The notes under the pieces are model-generated. The model was given only the letters and a program-made list of their open reading frames with translations, was not told the origin of the DNA and searched no databases. Both the position numbers and the translations under genes were made by a program. From Bdellovibrionales bacterium (GTDB lineage: Bacteria; Bdellovibrionota; UBA1018), in the NCBI GenBank assembly GCA_947380295.1, contig CANCQK010000002.1, positions 198,557 to 262,556 of the forward strand: 64,000 bases of DNA. The letters are read 5' to 3'. Within the stretch, counting starts at the first letter, position 1, and each line of letters begins with the position of its first letter. Below, piece by piece: positions 1 to 9,535 of the stretch.

Positions 1-162
1 TAGGTTTTGGCTGATTTCGCTAGCCGCTAAATCCGTTTCATCTGGTAAATCATCAGGAGACAAAGCAAGTTCGTTTTTAAGAGCATTTTTCGAATTGTTT
101 AAAATTCGTTGCTTTTCTTCCTGAAGTAGCTTTTTGTATTTTGCTACAAGTTTCGCGTCCAT
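1..162 (-). CDS. DksA/TraR-family regulator, N-terminal part (runs off left edge)
   Basis: The first 54 codons of a minus-strand gene are present; the rest lies outside the window. The translation starts MDAKLVAKYKKLLQEEKQ and continues with an acidic SPDDLPDETDLAASEI segment. That is the usual N-terminal helix and Asp-rich tip of DksA/TraR proteins, which bind RNA polymerase through the secondary channel. The C4 zinc finger expected further on cannot be seen. The start is supported by a GGGGGAG ribosome-binding site just upstream. The gene is divergent from glmU and shares with it a roughly 200-bp intergenic region. Confidence 0.7.
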   Translation of the reverse strand, partial: MDAKLVAKYKKLLQEEKQRILNNSKNALKNELALSPDDLPDETDLAASEISQNL

Positions 163-367
163 TTTTTCTCCCCCCGTTTAAGAGTGATCCCCTCACTCAG
201 AATCCGTTTTATTTTAACCTGATCCTACAGTTTGACAACGGGTTTTATTCGGAATCGAAAGAAATATCAACTGAAAGAATTGTCACTCAATGCGAACAAT
301 CACTTAGGCAGCTGCGACAGTTGAAGTGGGGCTTGAGTAAGCTGTTATTTTCCGGTAGGCCAGGGGG

Positions 368-1819
368 ATGAGTGCGAAAAACGAAATCAAATCGGTTTCA
401 GACATGGGAGTTCTAATTTTGGCTGCGGGAATGGGCAAGCGGATGCGTTCGAGTTTGCCCAAAGTTCTGCATGATTTAGCGGGAAAACCGCTCCTTTTTC
501 ATGTTCTCAATCAAGTTCGAAGTGTTTGTCCCCGTGCCTCCGTTGGTCTTGTTGTGGGGCATGGGAGAGAGCAGGTCGAAGCCTACGTTCGCTCTGAGCC
601 TTTTTTTTCAGAGCTTGAGATCACTTTTATTCATCAGGCTGAGCAAAAAGGGACTGGGCATGCCGCTCGTTGTGCTTTGGATTCTCAGTGGGGAGTTGAG
701 AGGCTTGAAAAGAAGCAACCTATTTTGGTTCTCCCGGGTGACCTTCCATTGATTTCTGAGTCTCTGGTGCGAGCGGTGGGCACACCTTTAGAGCCTAATG
801 CGGTCCTTCGAGTTTTGACTTGTTCCCTCGTCGATCCTACAGGTTATGGCAGGATCGTGAGAAGCTCTGATGGAATATCAGTTCAGAGAATTGTAGAGGA
901 AAAAGATGCAAGCGACGAAGAAAGGCGGATCGCAGAAGTGGCTACGTCGATCTACCTCTTTGATTCAGATTTTTTGAGTCGATCTCTCCAGCAGCTGACC
1001 CCTAATAATGCTCAGGGCGAGTACTATTTGACCGACCTTGTGGCGATGGCTTCTCGAGGCGGGTTCGGAGTCTCTGCTTTACAGTGGGCCGATGTGGATC
1101 TGCTCAGGGGCGTGAATGATCCCTGGGAGTTGGCACAGGCTCGTCAAATTTTTAATGAGAAATGTATAAAGAAATGGGCTATTCAAGGCGTGCAGTTTCT
1201 TGATCCCAGATCGGTGAGGATTGAGTGCCTCGTGACACTCGGTGCCGAAGTGACGATCGACGGAGGAGTTGTTTTGCAAGGGACTACTCAGATCGGTGAT
1301 CGATCTACCATTGGGCCTCATGTTGTTCTGAAAAACGTCAAAATATTGGCTGACGTAACGATCAAAGCAGGAACTGTAGCTGAAGATTCTGCCATTCACT
1401 CTTTTGCTCAAGTCGGGCCTAACTCCCACCTTCGACCTGGTTCTGAGGTGGGGGCCCACTCAAAAATTGGAAATTTTGTAGAACTCAAGAAAACGAAAGT
1501 AGGGTCTTCTACCAGTATTGCCCATTTATCGTATTTAGGAGATGCTTTCGTCGGTGACCGAGTCAATATTGGTTGCGGATTCGTAACTTGCAACTTCGAT
1601 GGACGAATCATTGAGGGACAGAGAAAACATAAGACGGTCATTGAAGATGACGTCTTTCTGGGGAGCGCCTGTCAAGCAGTAGCCCCCATAACCATCGGAA
1701 AAGGTGCCTATATTGCATCTGGCTCCACGATTACCCAGAATGTTGAGCCTGGGTCATTGGCAATTGCGCGAGCAAGACAGGTGAATAAGCCTGATTATGC
1801 AAAGAAATTGAGGGATTAA
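368..1819 (+). CDS. glmU: Bifunctional UDP-N-acetylglucosamine pyrophosphorylase / GlcN-1-P acetyltransferase
   Basis: 483 aa. It makes UDP-GlcNAc from glucosamine-1-phosphate in the cytoplasm for peptidoglycan and LPS. The N-terminal uridylyltransferase domain (about residues 14-240) carries the nucleotide signature LAAGMGKRMRSSLPKVL. The C-terminal half (about 265-470) is a left-handed beta-helix of hexapeptide repeats ending in the acetyl-CoA part (HKTVIEDDVFLGSACQAVAP). It is slightly longer than E. coli GlmU (456 aa). ATG at 368 has an AGG-rich site upstream; an internal ATG 12 codons later (MGVLILAAG) is an alternative start. The stop is 2 bp from glmS, so two consecutive steps of amino-sugar synthesis are co-transcribed. 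Confidence 0.96.
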   Translation: MSAKNEIKSVSDMGVLILAAGMGKRMRSSLPKVLHDLAGKPLLFHVLNQVRSVCPRASVGLVVGHGREQVEAYVRSEPFFSELEITFIHQAEQKGTGHAARCALDSQWGVERLEKKQPILVLPGDLPLISESLVRAVGTPLEPNAVLRVLTCSLVDPTGYGRIVRSSDGISVQRIVEEKDASDEERRIAEVATSIYLFDSDFLSRSLQQLTPNNAQGEYYLTDLVAMASRGGFGVSALQWADVDLLRGVNDPWELAQARQIFNEKCIKKWAIQGVQFLDPRSVRIECLVTLGAEVTIDGGVVLQGTTQIGDRSTIGPHVVLKNVKILADVTIKAGTVAEDSAIHSFAQVGPNSHLRPGSEVGAHSKIGNFVELKKTKVGSSTSIAHLSYLGDAFVGDRVNIGCGFVTCNFDGRIIEGQRKHKTVIEDDVFLGSACQAVAPITIGKGAYIASGSTITQNVEPGSLAIARARQVNKPDYAKKLRD

Positions 1820-1821
1820 TC

Positions 1822-3711
1822 ATGTGCGGAATCATGGGTTATGTAGGGAGTCGATCCGCTCCCAGAGTTCTTTTGGATGGGCTTAAGCGCCTTGAATATC
1901 GGGGTTATGATTCAGCTGGAATTGCTCTGGTTTTAGATCGAAAGCTCGAGATCCGAAAGTCGGAAGGTCGACTCGAAAATGTTGAAAAGCTCGTTCAAGA
2001 CGATCCTAAAAAGTTACAGAAGTCCACCTGTGGGATTGGACATACTCGTTGGGCGACCCATGGTAAACCAACGACTCAAAATGCTCACCCTCACCAAACT
2101 GGGCATGTCGTGTTGGTGCATAATGGCATCATTGAGAATTACAGCGAAATCAAAAATGATCTGATGACTCGCGGTCATCTCCCTAAGTCTGAAACCGATA
2201 GTGAGCTCTTCGGCTTTTTGGTCTTGGAAGCCATGGAGGGAGGCCGTGATCTCGTTCACGCTGTGCGTGAGAGCTTTTTAAAAATTCGCGGGCAGTGCAG
2301 CATCGTGGTGATGTCCGAGAAGGAACCGGGACTGGTGGTGGGTGTTCGCAATGGTTCGCCTCTCGTTGTTGCCCTCGATCCTGAGGGAGGCACTCTTTTT
2401 GCGAGTGACTCGCAGCCTTTGCTCCCATTTACTCAGGATGTCATTTTCTTAGAGCACGGAGACGTTGCTGTAGCGACTGCTCAGGGCTTGAAGATTTTGG
2501 ATCTCGAAACGGGAAATCCCGTTCGACGTGAAGCAACCCATCTCGAGTGGTCTCTGGAGCAAATCGACAAATCAGGTTTTCCTCATTATATGCTCAAGGA
2601 AATCCACGAACAACCCGGAGCTTTAATCGATACTTTGAATGGCCTAGTAGACCGAAACGGCCCAGAACCATTCACCTTGGCTGCTCAGCCCGGCGTTGAC
2701 ATCCTTAAGGATGCCAAAGAACTCGTCTTGCTTGCCTGCGGAACTTCTTGGCACGCTGCCTTATTGGGTAAATACTGGCTAGAGTCTTGGGCTAAGATCC
2801 CTGTGAGCGTTGATCTGGCTAGTGAGTTTCGTTACCGCAACCCTGTGATTCGACCTGGTACAGTGGTCATCGGAATTTCTCAGTCCGGCGAGACCGCCGA
2901 CACTCTCGCTGTTTTGCGAGAATTGAGGGTTAAAAAGATTCCATGTCTAGGCATATCTAATGTTCGTCGAAGTAGTATCTCTCGAGATGCCGATGCGGTG
3001 TTTTACACGTCAGCCGGACCTGAGATTGGTGTGGCAGCTACTAAAACGTTTGTTTCTCAGCTTCTTACTCTTTTGCTTTTTGCGGGTTATCTCGCTCGAG
3101 AGAGGAAAACTCGATCCACCACAGAGCTGAATTGTTTGTTCGAAGACGTCGTTAAATTGCCTCATGTGATTGCTGAGGGGCTTGAGCCTGATTCAGAAAT
3201 GGTGAGACGAATTGATGCCACGGTGAATGCTCTAACTCCAAAGTCTTCTCCAATCTCCGGTGTGCGCGGATTTTTTTTCATGGGTCGCGGGCATTCCTTT
3301 CCTATCGCGCTTGAAGGGGCGCTCAAGCTCAAGGAAATTGCTTATGATCACGCTGAGGGCTACGCTGCGGGCGAACTCAAGCATGGACCTATTGCGATGC
3401 TTGATTCAGAAATGGTTGTCGTCGTCCTTGCTCCAAAGGACAGTTGGCGCGAGAAAACGGGGTCAAATCTGGAGGAAGTCAAGGCTCGAGGAGCCAAAGT
3501 CGTCGGAGTGGGCGACGCGGATGATCATCAATTGAGTCGCCTTTGTGATTATTGGATTCCTCTCCCTCGGGAAAGTCAGAAAATCGATCCGGATTTATTA
3601 CCGTTCGTTCTCTCTCCTGTTGTGCAGCTTTTGAGTTATCGTCGGGCCGTATTGAAAGGAACCGATGTGGATAAACCGCGTAACTTGGCTAAAAGTGTTA
3701 CGGTAGAATAA
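1822..3711 (+). CDS. glmS: Glutamine-fructose-6-phosphate aminotransferase (isomerizing)
   Basis: 629 aa. It converts fructose-6-P and glutamine to glucosamine-6-P, the entry to amino-sugar synthesis. The start MCGIMGYVG supplies the N-terminal Cys nucleophile of the class II glutaminase domain, followed by CGIGHTRWATHG. Two SIS isomerase domains follow (ACGTSWHAALLG and ISQSGETADTL; then MGRGHSFPIALEGALKLKE). The C-terminal DVDKPRNLAKSVTVE is the family's conserved tail. The start lies 2 bp after glmU, which leaves no room for a glmS ribozyme leader. It is about 20 residues longer than E. coli GlmS, from an insertion in the isomerase half. Its last base is shared with the next gene. Confidence 0.97.
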   Translation: MCGIMGYVGSRSAPRVLLDGLKRLEYRGYDSAGIALVLDRKLEIRKSEGRLENVEKLVQDDPKKLQKSTCGIGHTRWATHGKPTTQNAHPHQTGHVVLVHNGIIENYSEIKNDLMTRGHLPKSETDSELFGFLVLEAMEGGRDLVHAVRESFLKIRGQCSIVVMSEKEPGLVVGVRNGSPLVVALDPEGGTLFASDSQPLLPFTQDVIFLEHGDVAVATAQGLKILDLETGNPVRREATHLEWSLEQIDKSGFPHYMLKEIHEQPGALIDTLNGLVDRNGPEPFTLAAQPGVDILKDAKELVLLACGTSWHAALLGKYWLESWAKIPVSVDLASEFRYRNPVIRPGTVVIGISQSGETADTLAVLRELRVKKIPCLGISNVRRSSISRDADAVFYTSAGPEIGVAATKTFVSQLLTLLLFAGYLARERKTRSTTELNCLFEDVVKLPHVIAEGLEPDSEMVRRIDATVNALTPKSSPISGVRGFFFMGRGHSFPIALEGALKLKEIAYDHAEGYAAGELKHGPIAMLDSEMVVVVLAPKDSWREKTGSNLEEVKARGAKVVGVGDADDHQLSRLCDYWIPLPRESQKIDPDLLPFVLSPVVQLLSYRRAVLKGTDVDKPRNLAKSVTVE

Positions 3712-5396
3712 TGATCCAGGCCATTGGCATTGGGATCATTACGGCCATTTTGGTTTCCCTCCCTGCTGCTTTCAGGGTTTATTTGCAGGGAACTTGGCTT
3801 GCTTCTCCAGGTTGGATTTTGCTTGTCGGCGTTTTGGCGATGCTTTTGCAAAAGTTGATTCTAGATCGCCGACTTCGAGATTCTCAATACCACGGGCTTG
3901 CAGATCTTTTAATTTATGTTCATAAGCCAGTGGCTCAAGGGACTCCATTGAGCTGGGCCGTTCATGGACTGATTTCGTTTTTGCTCTCGTTGGCCGGTGG
4001 ATTGGTTGGCGCTGAGGGCGCAGCCATCGAGTGGATGCAGGCGATCCAGATGCGGGTCGACGCATTTTCGGTGAAATGGTTTGAGCAAAAAAGGCGAACT
4101 CACGTGGGGTCGATCCTGGCGGCCTCTGTGGGAGCTGCATTTGGGGCGCCCTTTTCTGGTCTTTTACTCACGTTTGAGCTGGGGATTGGCGGACGGAGTT
4201 TGACTGCCGCCATGAGCGCACTGACTGCTTTTCTGGGAGCTCGCTGGCTGACTTCTCGATTTTTACTTCCTCAGGTCGGATTTCATGGAGTACTTCCCCA
4301 TTTTAATTTTTTGAACTGGACGGACTGGGTAGGCCTGCTTTTGGTCGGAGTCGTGGGTGGCGCTGTGGGATCACTCCTTATTTTTGTGATCCGATATACG
4401 AATGAAAGCTTAAGCACTCTTTTTAAGTTCGATGTGGGTTTTAGGCTTTTTGCTGCTGCTGTTCTTTTGTTTTTTGTGCGTTGGGTGAGTGAAGGCTTTG
4501 GAGTGGCTCCTGAAATTATCATGGAGCATGCGCTGTGGTCGAAACTCAGTTTGTCTCAAATGAGTTTTGTTCTCGTGACTCAGTTTCTGACTGTTTCCCT
4601 TTTGGTGGGAGGCCTAGGAACGATCGGCTGGATTTGGCCTGTAGTGAGTTTAGGGGCGGTGATGGGGTGTGCCGTCTTTCAGCTGCTGCCTCAGGAGGTT
4701 TTAAATCTCGCCCCAGCTGCGGGCCTAGCCGGAGCCTCTGCGCTTTGGGCTGTGGTTTTAAATGCTCCGCTCTCTGGGGCTATCTTGGCGCTTGAGCTCA
4801 CCCAAGAGTTTCAGTTCGTTTTACCGGTCTGGTGCATCGCTTGGCTGGCAATCCGAGTGCGGAATCTGCTCAGGGTGAGTCCCTTGTTGGAGTACGACTT
4901 GGTGGCGCGCGGACATGCGCTTTATCTCGGCCGCTCCACGAGCGTGATGAATTCTATTTCCGTCAAAACCGCTATGGTGACTGATTATACCTCGGTTCAC
5001 GAACATGAGACCGAAGCAGAGGTCCATGCTCGGGCATCCCAGTCGCATTATCCATTTTTACCGGTGGTGAGTCGCGATGGACGTTATTTGGGTCTACTGA
5101 CGACTGACCTGATTTTATTTGAAAACTCGTGTGAGCCCGAGGAGCGCAGTACTCATCGAAAGGTGATGGAGGCTAAAGACCTCGCTTATCGGTTTGGAGT
5201 TAAAACCCCAACTGTGCATTTGACGGACTCATTGAAATCCGTAGTACACTGGTTGGATGAATTTCCCTGCCTCCCGGTGCTGGGTGCGGATCACAAGCTT
5301 GTGGGGCTGCTGCTTGTTTCTCATGTTCGTTTAGCATACGAACGCGAAGTGGGTAGAAGATCGTTCGATTTTGTGCCAAAAGAGAAAAATGGATGA
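3711..5396 (+). CDS. ClC-family chloride channel/antiporter with C-terminal CBS pair
   Basis: 561 aa. The first about 420 residues are hydrophobic with ClC signatures: GAEGAA at the gating-glutamate position (canonical GxEGP), AAFGAPFSGLLLTFE, a GWIWP match to GxFxP, and NAPLSGAILALELT. Two CBS motifs follow at about 420-555 (MVTDYTSVHEHETEAEV; VKTPTVHLTDSL), which in this family bind adenine nucleotides. The GSGIP-type first selectivity motif is not obvious. ATG overlaps the glmS stop by 1 nt and the 3' end overlaps the helicase gene, so translation is probably coupled. It sits in the inner membrane; ion selectivity cannot be told from the sequence. Confidence 0.85.
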   Translation: MIQAIGIGIITAILVSLPAAFRVYLQGTWLASPGWILLVGVLAMLLQKLILDRRLRDSQYHGLADLLIYVHKPVAQGTPLSWAVHGLISFLLSLAGGLVGAEGAAIEWMQAIQMRVDAFSVKWFEQKRRTHVGSILAASVGAAFGAPFSGLLLTFELGIGGRSLTAAMSALTAFLGARWLTSRFLLPQVGFHGVLPHFNFLNWTDWVGLLLVGVVGGAVGSLLIFVIRYTNESLSTLFKFDVGFRLFAAAVLLFFVRWVSEGFGVAPEIIMEHALWSKLSLSQMSFVLVTQFLTVSLLVGGLGTIGWIWPVVSLGAVMGCAVFQLLPQEVLNLAPAAGLAGASALWAVVLNAPLSGAILALELTQEFQFVLPVWCIAWLAIRVRNLLRVSPLLEYDLVARGHALYLGRSTSVMNSISVKTAMVTDYTSVHEHETEAEVHARASQSHYPFLPVVSRDGRYLGLLTTDLILFENSCEPEERSTHRKVMEAKDLAYRFGVKTPTVHLTDSLKSVVHWLDEFPCLPVLGADHKLVGLLLVSHVRLAYEREVGRRSFDFVPKEKNG

Positions 5397-7701
5397 TTTT
5401 GGAAATTCGTGGGCTTCATCTCTCAATGCGCACTCGTCTGCAGAAAAATTGACCAATCAGCTCAATGATCGGCAGAAAGAAGCAGTCCTCCACACGGAGG
5501 GTCCTCAAATTGTTTTGGCCGGAGCCGGTTCGGGTAAAACAAAAATGCTCACGTCCAGAATCGCCTATTTGATTGACGTCTTGAAGGTCCCTGCTTATCA
5601 AGTCCTCGCTGTGACATTTACCAATAAAGCTGCTGGCGAGATGCGAGAGCGAGTCGAAAAAAACCTCCGATCCTCCGGCAGTGGACACTTGGGTGAGCCC
5701 GAGATTGGTACTTTTCATTCCGTCTGTGTGCGCCTTTTGAGACGTGAATTAGTGAAAACGCCCTTCACTCAACCTTTTACAATTTACGATGACTCGGATC
5801 AGCTCAGTCTGATCAAGTCTGCTATGTCGGCCCTTCAGATCGATGATAAAACTTTTAACCCCAAGGCCATTCAAGGGGCGATCAACCGCTCTAAGTGTGA
5901 CGCCGTGGAGCCCAGTGAAGCGAAGGCAGGGGCGACGGATCTTTTTTCTCGTCAAGTGGCTCGTGTCTACGAACACTACCAGAAATCGCTATTTGCGAAT
6001 CAGGCGCTGGATTTTGGTGAGATCATCTGCATGACCTATCGCCTTTTACGGGACCATTCTGATGTCCGAGAAAAATACCAGAAACGCTTTCGATATATCC
6101 ACGTAGATGAGTATCAAGATACCAACCGGGCTCAATATCTTCTCCTTTCGGTCTTGGCTTCTAAGGAGTGGGGGAGTCACCAAAACATCTGCGTTGTTGG
6201 GGATGAGGATCAATCGATCTATAAGTGGCGCGGAGCTGATATTCGCAATATTCTCGATTTTGAGAAAGAGTATCCGGGCTGTCACGTGGTGAAGCTCGAG
6301 CAAAACTATCGTTCCACCAAAACCATCCTCGCCGCGGCTGGGAGTGTGATTCGCAATAACCGCTCGCGAAAAGATAAAACTCTCTGGACCGAAAACGAAG
6401 AGGGCCAGAAAATCATCCGGGCTCAACTGGCTGACGAGCGGGCTGAGGCCGAAATGACCGTGGCCGAAATTAAGCGCCTCCTAGGCGAAAACAATCGCGC
6501 TTATAACGATTTCTCGATTTTTTACAGAACCAATGCTCAGAGCCGTCAATTCGAAGATGTTCTGCGCCGTGAGAAAATCCCTTATCAAGTCGTAGGGGGG
6601 TTACGGTTCTACGATCGCAAAGAAATCAAGGATATCCTTTGCTACTTGAAGTGCATTGTAAACCCCTCCGATTCCATTAGCTTAAAGCGGATTATCAATG
6701 TCCCCGGTCGGGGGATTGGTAAGACCACTTTGGAAAAATTGGATCAGTTTTACCTCTATTTAAATCGAACTGAACCAGTGACTTATTGGGAGGTGCTGCA
6801 AAGAGCATCTATTGATCCGAAGTTGACCTCAGCTGGGACCGCCAAGAAAATTAGTGGGTTTGTTCAGATTCTTAGAAAGCTCATGGAACTTCAGCCGACT
6901 CTCCTGGTTTCCGAGCTCTATCACCATATTCTGGATGAGATTGGGTACGTCCGTCAGCTTCGGGAAGAGGCTACGGAAGAATCCATGGCTCGAATTGAAA
7001 ACTTGGAGGAATTCGACACGATCCTTCAAGAGTTCGAAGAGGATCAGGTCGAAAATCTAAACGAAGCTCAAAAAGATGAGAAAAAGAAAGAACTTCTCAG
7101 TCTTTTTATCGAGCAATCCACTCTGGCTTCCGACATTGATCAACTTGAAGCCTCCGCAAGCTCAGTCAAACTCATGACCTTGCACTCGTCCAAGGGACTC
7201 GAGTTTCCCGTCGTTTTCCTAGTGGGTATGGAGGACGGGCTTTTTCCATCGGTGAGAAACTGGGGCGAAGAATCCGATGAAGATATCGAAGAAGAACGCC
7301 GCCTATGCTACGTTGGTATGACTCGTGCCCGAGAAGTCCTCTACTTGATGGGCGCCGTCATTCGCCGCATTTGGGGCGATGTCAGCTACCAAGAGCCCTC
7401 GCGATTTTTTCAAGAAATCCCGGACGAGTACCTCGAGGTCAAAGATTTCTCCTACGGCAATCGAGTTCAAGAGTTTAGAGTCGGATCATCACGACAATTT
7501 GGGTATTCTCAGGTTTCGACCCCAAAAACATACTCAGACCCTGAGGGCTGGGTGGGGCGCGAAATGACTCATCCCGAGTATGGTCGCGGCAGGGTTGTAG
7601 AGTCTGAGGGAACCGGCACGGATCAGAAGGTCACTATTTCCTTTCATCGTGGCCCGCAAAAGAAATTCCTTCTCCGCTACGTGGCCGGCTATTTTGGTTA
7701 G
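5389..7701 (+). CDS. UvrD/PcrA-type SF1 DNA helicase
   Basis: About 770 aa from ATG at 5389 (MDDFGNS), chosen because AAGAG lies just upstream; an in-frame ATG at 5371 adds six residues. Superfamily 1A 3'-5' helicase. Motif Q is LNDRQKEAV, Walker A AGAGSGKTKML, motif II DEYQDTN, motif III GDEDQSIYKWRGA, motif IV QNYRS, motif V TLHSSKGLEF, motif VI CYVGMTRAR. The C-terminus (GWVGREMTHPEYGRGRVVE) resembles the PcrA/UvrD Tudor-like RNA-polymerase-binding domain. Such enzymes act in nucleotide-excision and mismatch repair and at stalled forks. The start overlaps the ClC gene by 8 nt. UvrD and PcrA cannot be separated here. Confidence 0.94.
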   Translation: MDDFGNSWASSLNAHSSAEKLTNQLNDRQKEAVLHTEGPQIVLAGAGSGKTKMLTSRIAYLIDVLKVPAYQVLAVTFTNKAAGEMRERVEKNLRSSGSGHLGEPEIGTFHSVCVRLLRRELVKTPFTQPFTIYDDSDQLSLIKSAMSALQIDDKTFNPKAIQGAINRSKCDAVEPSEAKAGATDLFSRQVARVYEHYQKSLFANQALDFGEIICMTYRLLRDHSDVREKYQKRFRYIHVDEYQDTNRAQYLLLSVLASKEWGSHQNICVVGDEDQSIYKWRGADIRNILDFEKEYPGCHVVKLEQNYRSTKTILAAAGSVIRNNRSRKDKTLWTENEEGQKIIRAQLADERAEAEMTVAEIKRLLGENNRAYNDFSIFYRTNAQSRQFEDVLRREKIPYQVVGGLRFYDRKEIKDILCYLKCIVNPSDSISLKRIINVPGRGIGKTTLEKLDQFYLYLNRTEPVTYWEVLQRASIDPKLTSAGTAKKISGFVQILRKLMELQPTLLVSELYHHILDEIGYVRQLREEATEESMARIENLEEFDTILQEFEEDQVENLNEAQKDEKKKELLSLFIEQSTLASDIDQLEASASSVKLMTLHSSKGLEFPVVFLVGMEDGLFPSVRNWGEESDEDIEEERRLCYVGMTRAREVLYLMGAVIRRIWGDVSYQEPSRFFQEIPDEYLEVKDFSYGNRVQEFRVGSSRQFGYSQVSTPKTYSDPEGWVGREMTHPEYGRGRVVESEGTGTDQKVTISFHRGPQKKFLLRYVAGYFG

Positions 7702-7718
7702 GACTCATTTCGCCGAGA

Positions 7719-9440
7719 CTAGCTCTCATCAATTGGTTCTGGCCTTAAGATATTTTTCTTGTCCCTGATAAACTCATCTACGCTGATGAATTCGTAGCCG
7801 TCGTCGATCATGCCTTGAATGAGTCGTTTAAGCGCAGCGATGTTTTTTTCTTTTTCACCTTGGTCTAGTAAGTAAGGGTGAAAGAAAAATGACCCCCAAA
7901 TATCTCGAATCACTCGATTCCTGTGGGCGCGCTTTAAAAGGGTTTCAGCATTGACACCGTCAGGGCCTACGAGTGATGTGGGATAGCCCAGGTTTTCCGG
8001 CAGAACTCGCTGTCCAAAGATATCGCCATAAATTTCAAACGGGAAACTCTGAGATCCTTTTTCCGTAAGAACGCCAGAGACCTTAAAGTCACGAAAAGCT
8101 GTTTTTCGTTCCTTCGAGCCGGCTAGGCCAGAATTGGCATACTCAAGCTCCGGCGAGACTGATGCAGGGCGGTTCGTCGATGTGAAGGGCATGAGCTTGA
8201 CTCCACCGATGTTCCAGGAAAAAACTTTCCCAAAAATCAAATAGTCCAACGGCGAGGCACTATAATGAGGAGCCTCCCAAACTTGCGGAGCGAACCCGGC
8301 TCGAGTTAAAGCACCCCATCCTTGATCAAGGCGATCGAGCAACCAAGAGGGACTATCTAAAGCCACCGGAATGCCATCCCGAGCATTCCAAAATTCAAAG
8401 TCATCGCCTGAAGCTCCATTGCGACTGTTTTTTTCAGACTCATACTGGTGTGTGACTCCATGCCAGATTAACGAGCCTCCTGTCCGTTTTACCTCCTTGA
8501 GCGTCTCTATTAATTTAGGCCTATGGTCCAAAGGCATCCATGCCTCGGGGCAAAGTCCTGAAGCATGCATGGGATCTGCCCAGATCGAGATGGTTGCGAT
8601 GTTTAATGGAATATGAAATTCGTTCGCGATGGCTGCGATATCAGTGAGGTTTTGGACCTTGACGCAGGGATGAACGTCCTCGAGTCTTAGAATGGCTGGT
8701 TTCTTCTTGCCTTCTCTGTGAGCTGGAGCTCCTAGAACATCAAAAATCAGATCACTAAAAACAAAGTATCGATCATCCGGATGTACATCGCTGAAAGGGT
8801 TATCTGCGACGTAAAAGAAATTTCCGTTCCGAACTGCATAGGGAATTCGTTCGCCTGAATAGCTTTGGCTCGCCTCAGCTAGAACTGTACCTCCTTCATT
8901 CACCTTTTCTAAGATGCTCATCTTGGTGGAAGCGTAGAGGTGTCCATCTCGATACTCAGCGTATTTTCTGAAGATTTCGCCTTTGTAAGTAACATTTCTA
9001 AAGAAGCTTGGGACCCCTTCAGGATCGAGATTTTTTAGATCGACCCCAGCGACGCCTCGAAAGTGAAAGCCACTGAGTCTCGAAAGTCGATTTCCCAGCT
9101 GCTGGATTGAATTACCGATCCACATGAATCGACCTTCTCGTTTTTCTAGTGATTGGAGAAAGTCTTCTGGGATTTGCGCAGTGCTCGAACTCCCAATATA
9201 GAACGATGCACTGCATTGGCCGAGCTGGCCTGGCTTGTATTTTTCGATGGGTGAAGTGATCGTCTGAAAGTTAGGGAAATGGGCCAACAGGTTTTGCAAT
9301 TGAAGCGCGTATTTTTTTTCGTCGTAATAAATCCGAACGCACTCTGATGCCTGCGCTGCTGTGCTATAAAGTGACACAAAAGAAACTAAAAATAGGACTA
9401 AGCTTCGAATCGTTTTGATCAAAATACGCACCCCCATCAT
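7719..9440 (-). CDS. DUF2334-type polysaccharide deacetylase-like secreted protein
   Basis: 573 aa. An N-terminal signal peptide (hydrophobic SLVLFLVSFVSLYSTAAQASE) predicts export. The middle part contains LRLEDVHPCVK, IWADP and a WHGVTHQYES segment, matching DUF2334 proteins, a NodB-like polysaccharide-deacetylase branch with metal-binding Asp and His. The C-terminal FFHPYLLDQG and YEFISVDEFI segments fit the end of that barrel. The likely substrate is an extracellular amino-sugar polymer (inference). It is transcribed away from the AlgG-like gene across a 95-bp gap and convergent with the helicase gene. It begins with two adjacent ATG codons (MMGV), and the ribosome-binding site is weak. 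Confidence 0.7.
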   Translation of the reverse strand: MMGVRILIKTIRSLVLFLVSFVSLYSTAAQASECVRIYYDEKKYALQLQNLLAHFPNFQTITSPIEKYKPGQLGQCSASFYIGSSSTAQIPEDFLQSLEKREGRFMWIGNSIQQLGNRLSRLSGFHFRGVAGVDLKNLDPEGVPSFFRNVTYKGEIFRKYAEYRDGHLYASTKMSILEKVNEGGTVLAEASQSYSGERIPYAVRNGNFFYVADNPFSDVHPDDRYFVFSDLIFDVLGAPAHREGKKKPAILRLEDVHPCVKVQNLTDIAAIANEFHIPLNIATISIWADPMHASGLCPEAWMPLDHRPKLIETLKEVKRTGGSLIWHGVTHQYESEKNSRNGASGDDFEFWNARDGIPVALDSPSWLLDRLDQGWGALTRAGFAPQVWEAPHYSASPLDYLIFGKVFSWNIGGVKLMPFTSTNRPASVSPELEYANSGLAGSKERKTAFRDFKVSGVLTEKGSQSFPFEIYGDIFGQRVLPENLGYPTSLVGPDGVNAETLLKRAHRNRVIRDIWGSFFFHPYLLDQGEKEKNIAALKRLIQGMIDDGYEFISVDEFIRDKKNILRPEPIDES

Positions 9441-9535
9441 CCCGTGATGACGCCCGCACTTGAAGCGAATTTTGTGCCAAGTCCGAAAAAATAGACCAGC
9501 ACAGGGATTGCAACGGGCAGTTTGAGGGAGCGACT

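Noticed and set aside
141-371. 76-residue frame before glmU
   Set aside because: It overlaps the DksA/TraR start antisense, has no ribosome-binding site, and its composition does not look coding.
1810-1830. glmS ribozyme/riboswitch
   Set aside because: Only 2 bp separate glmU and glmS; there is no room for a structured leader.
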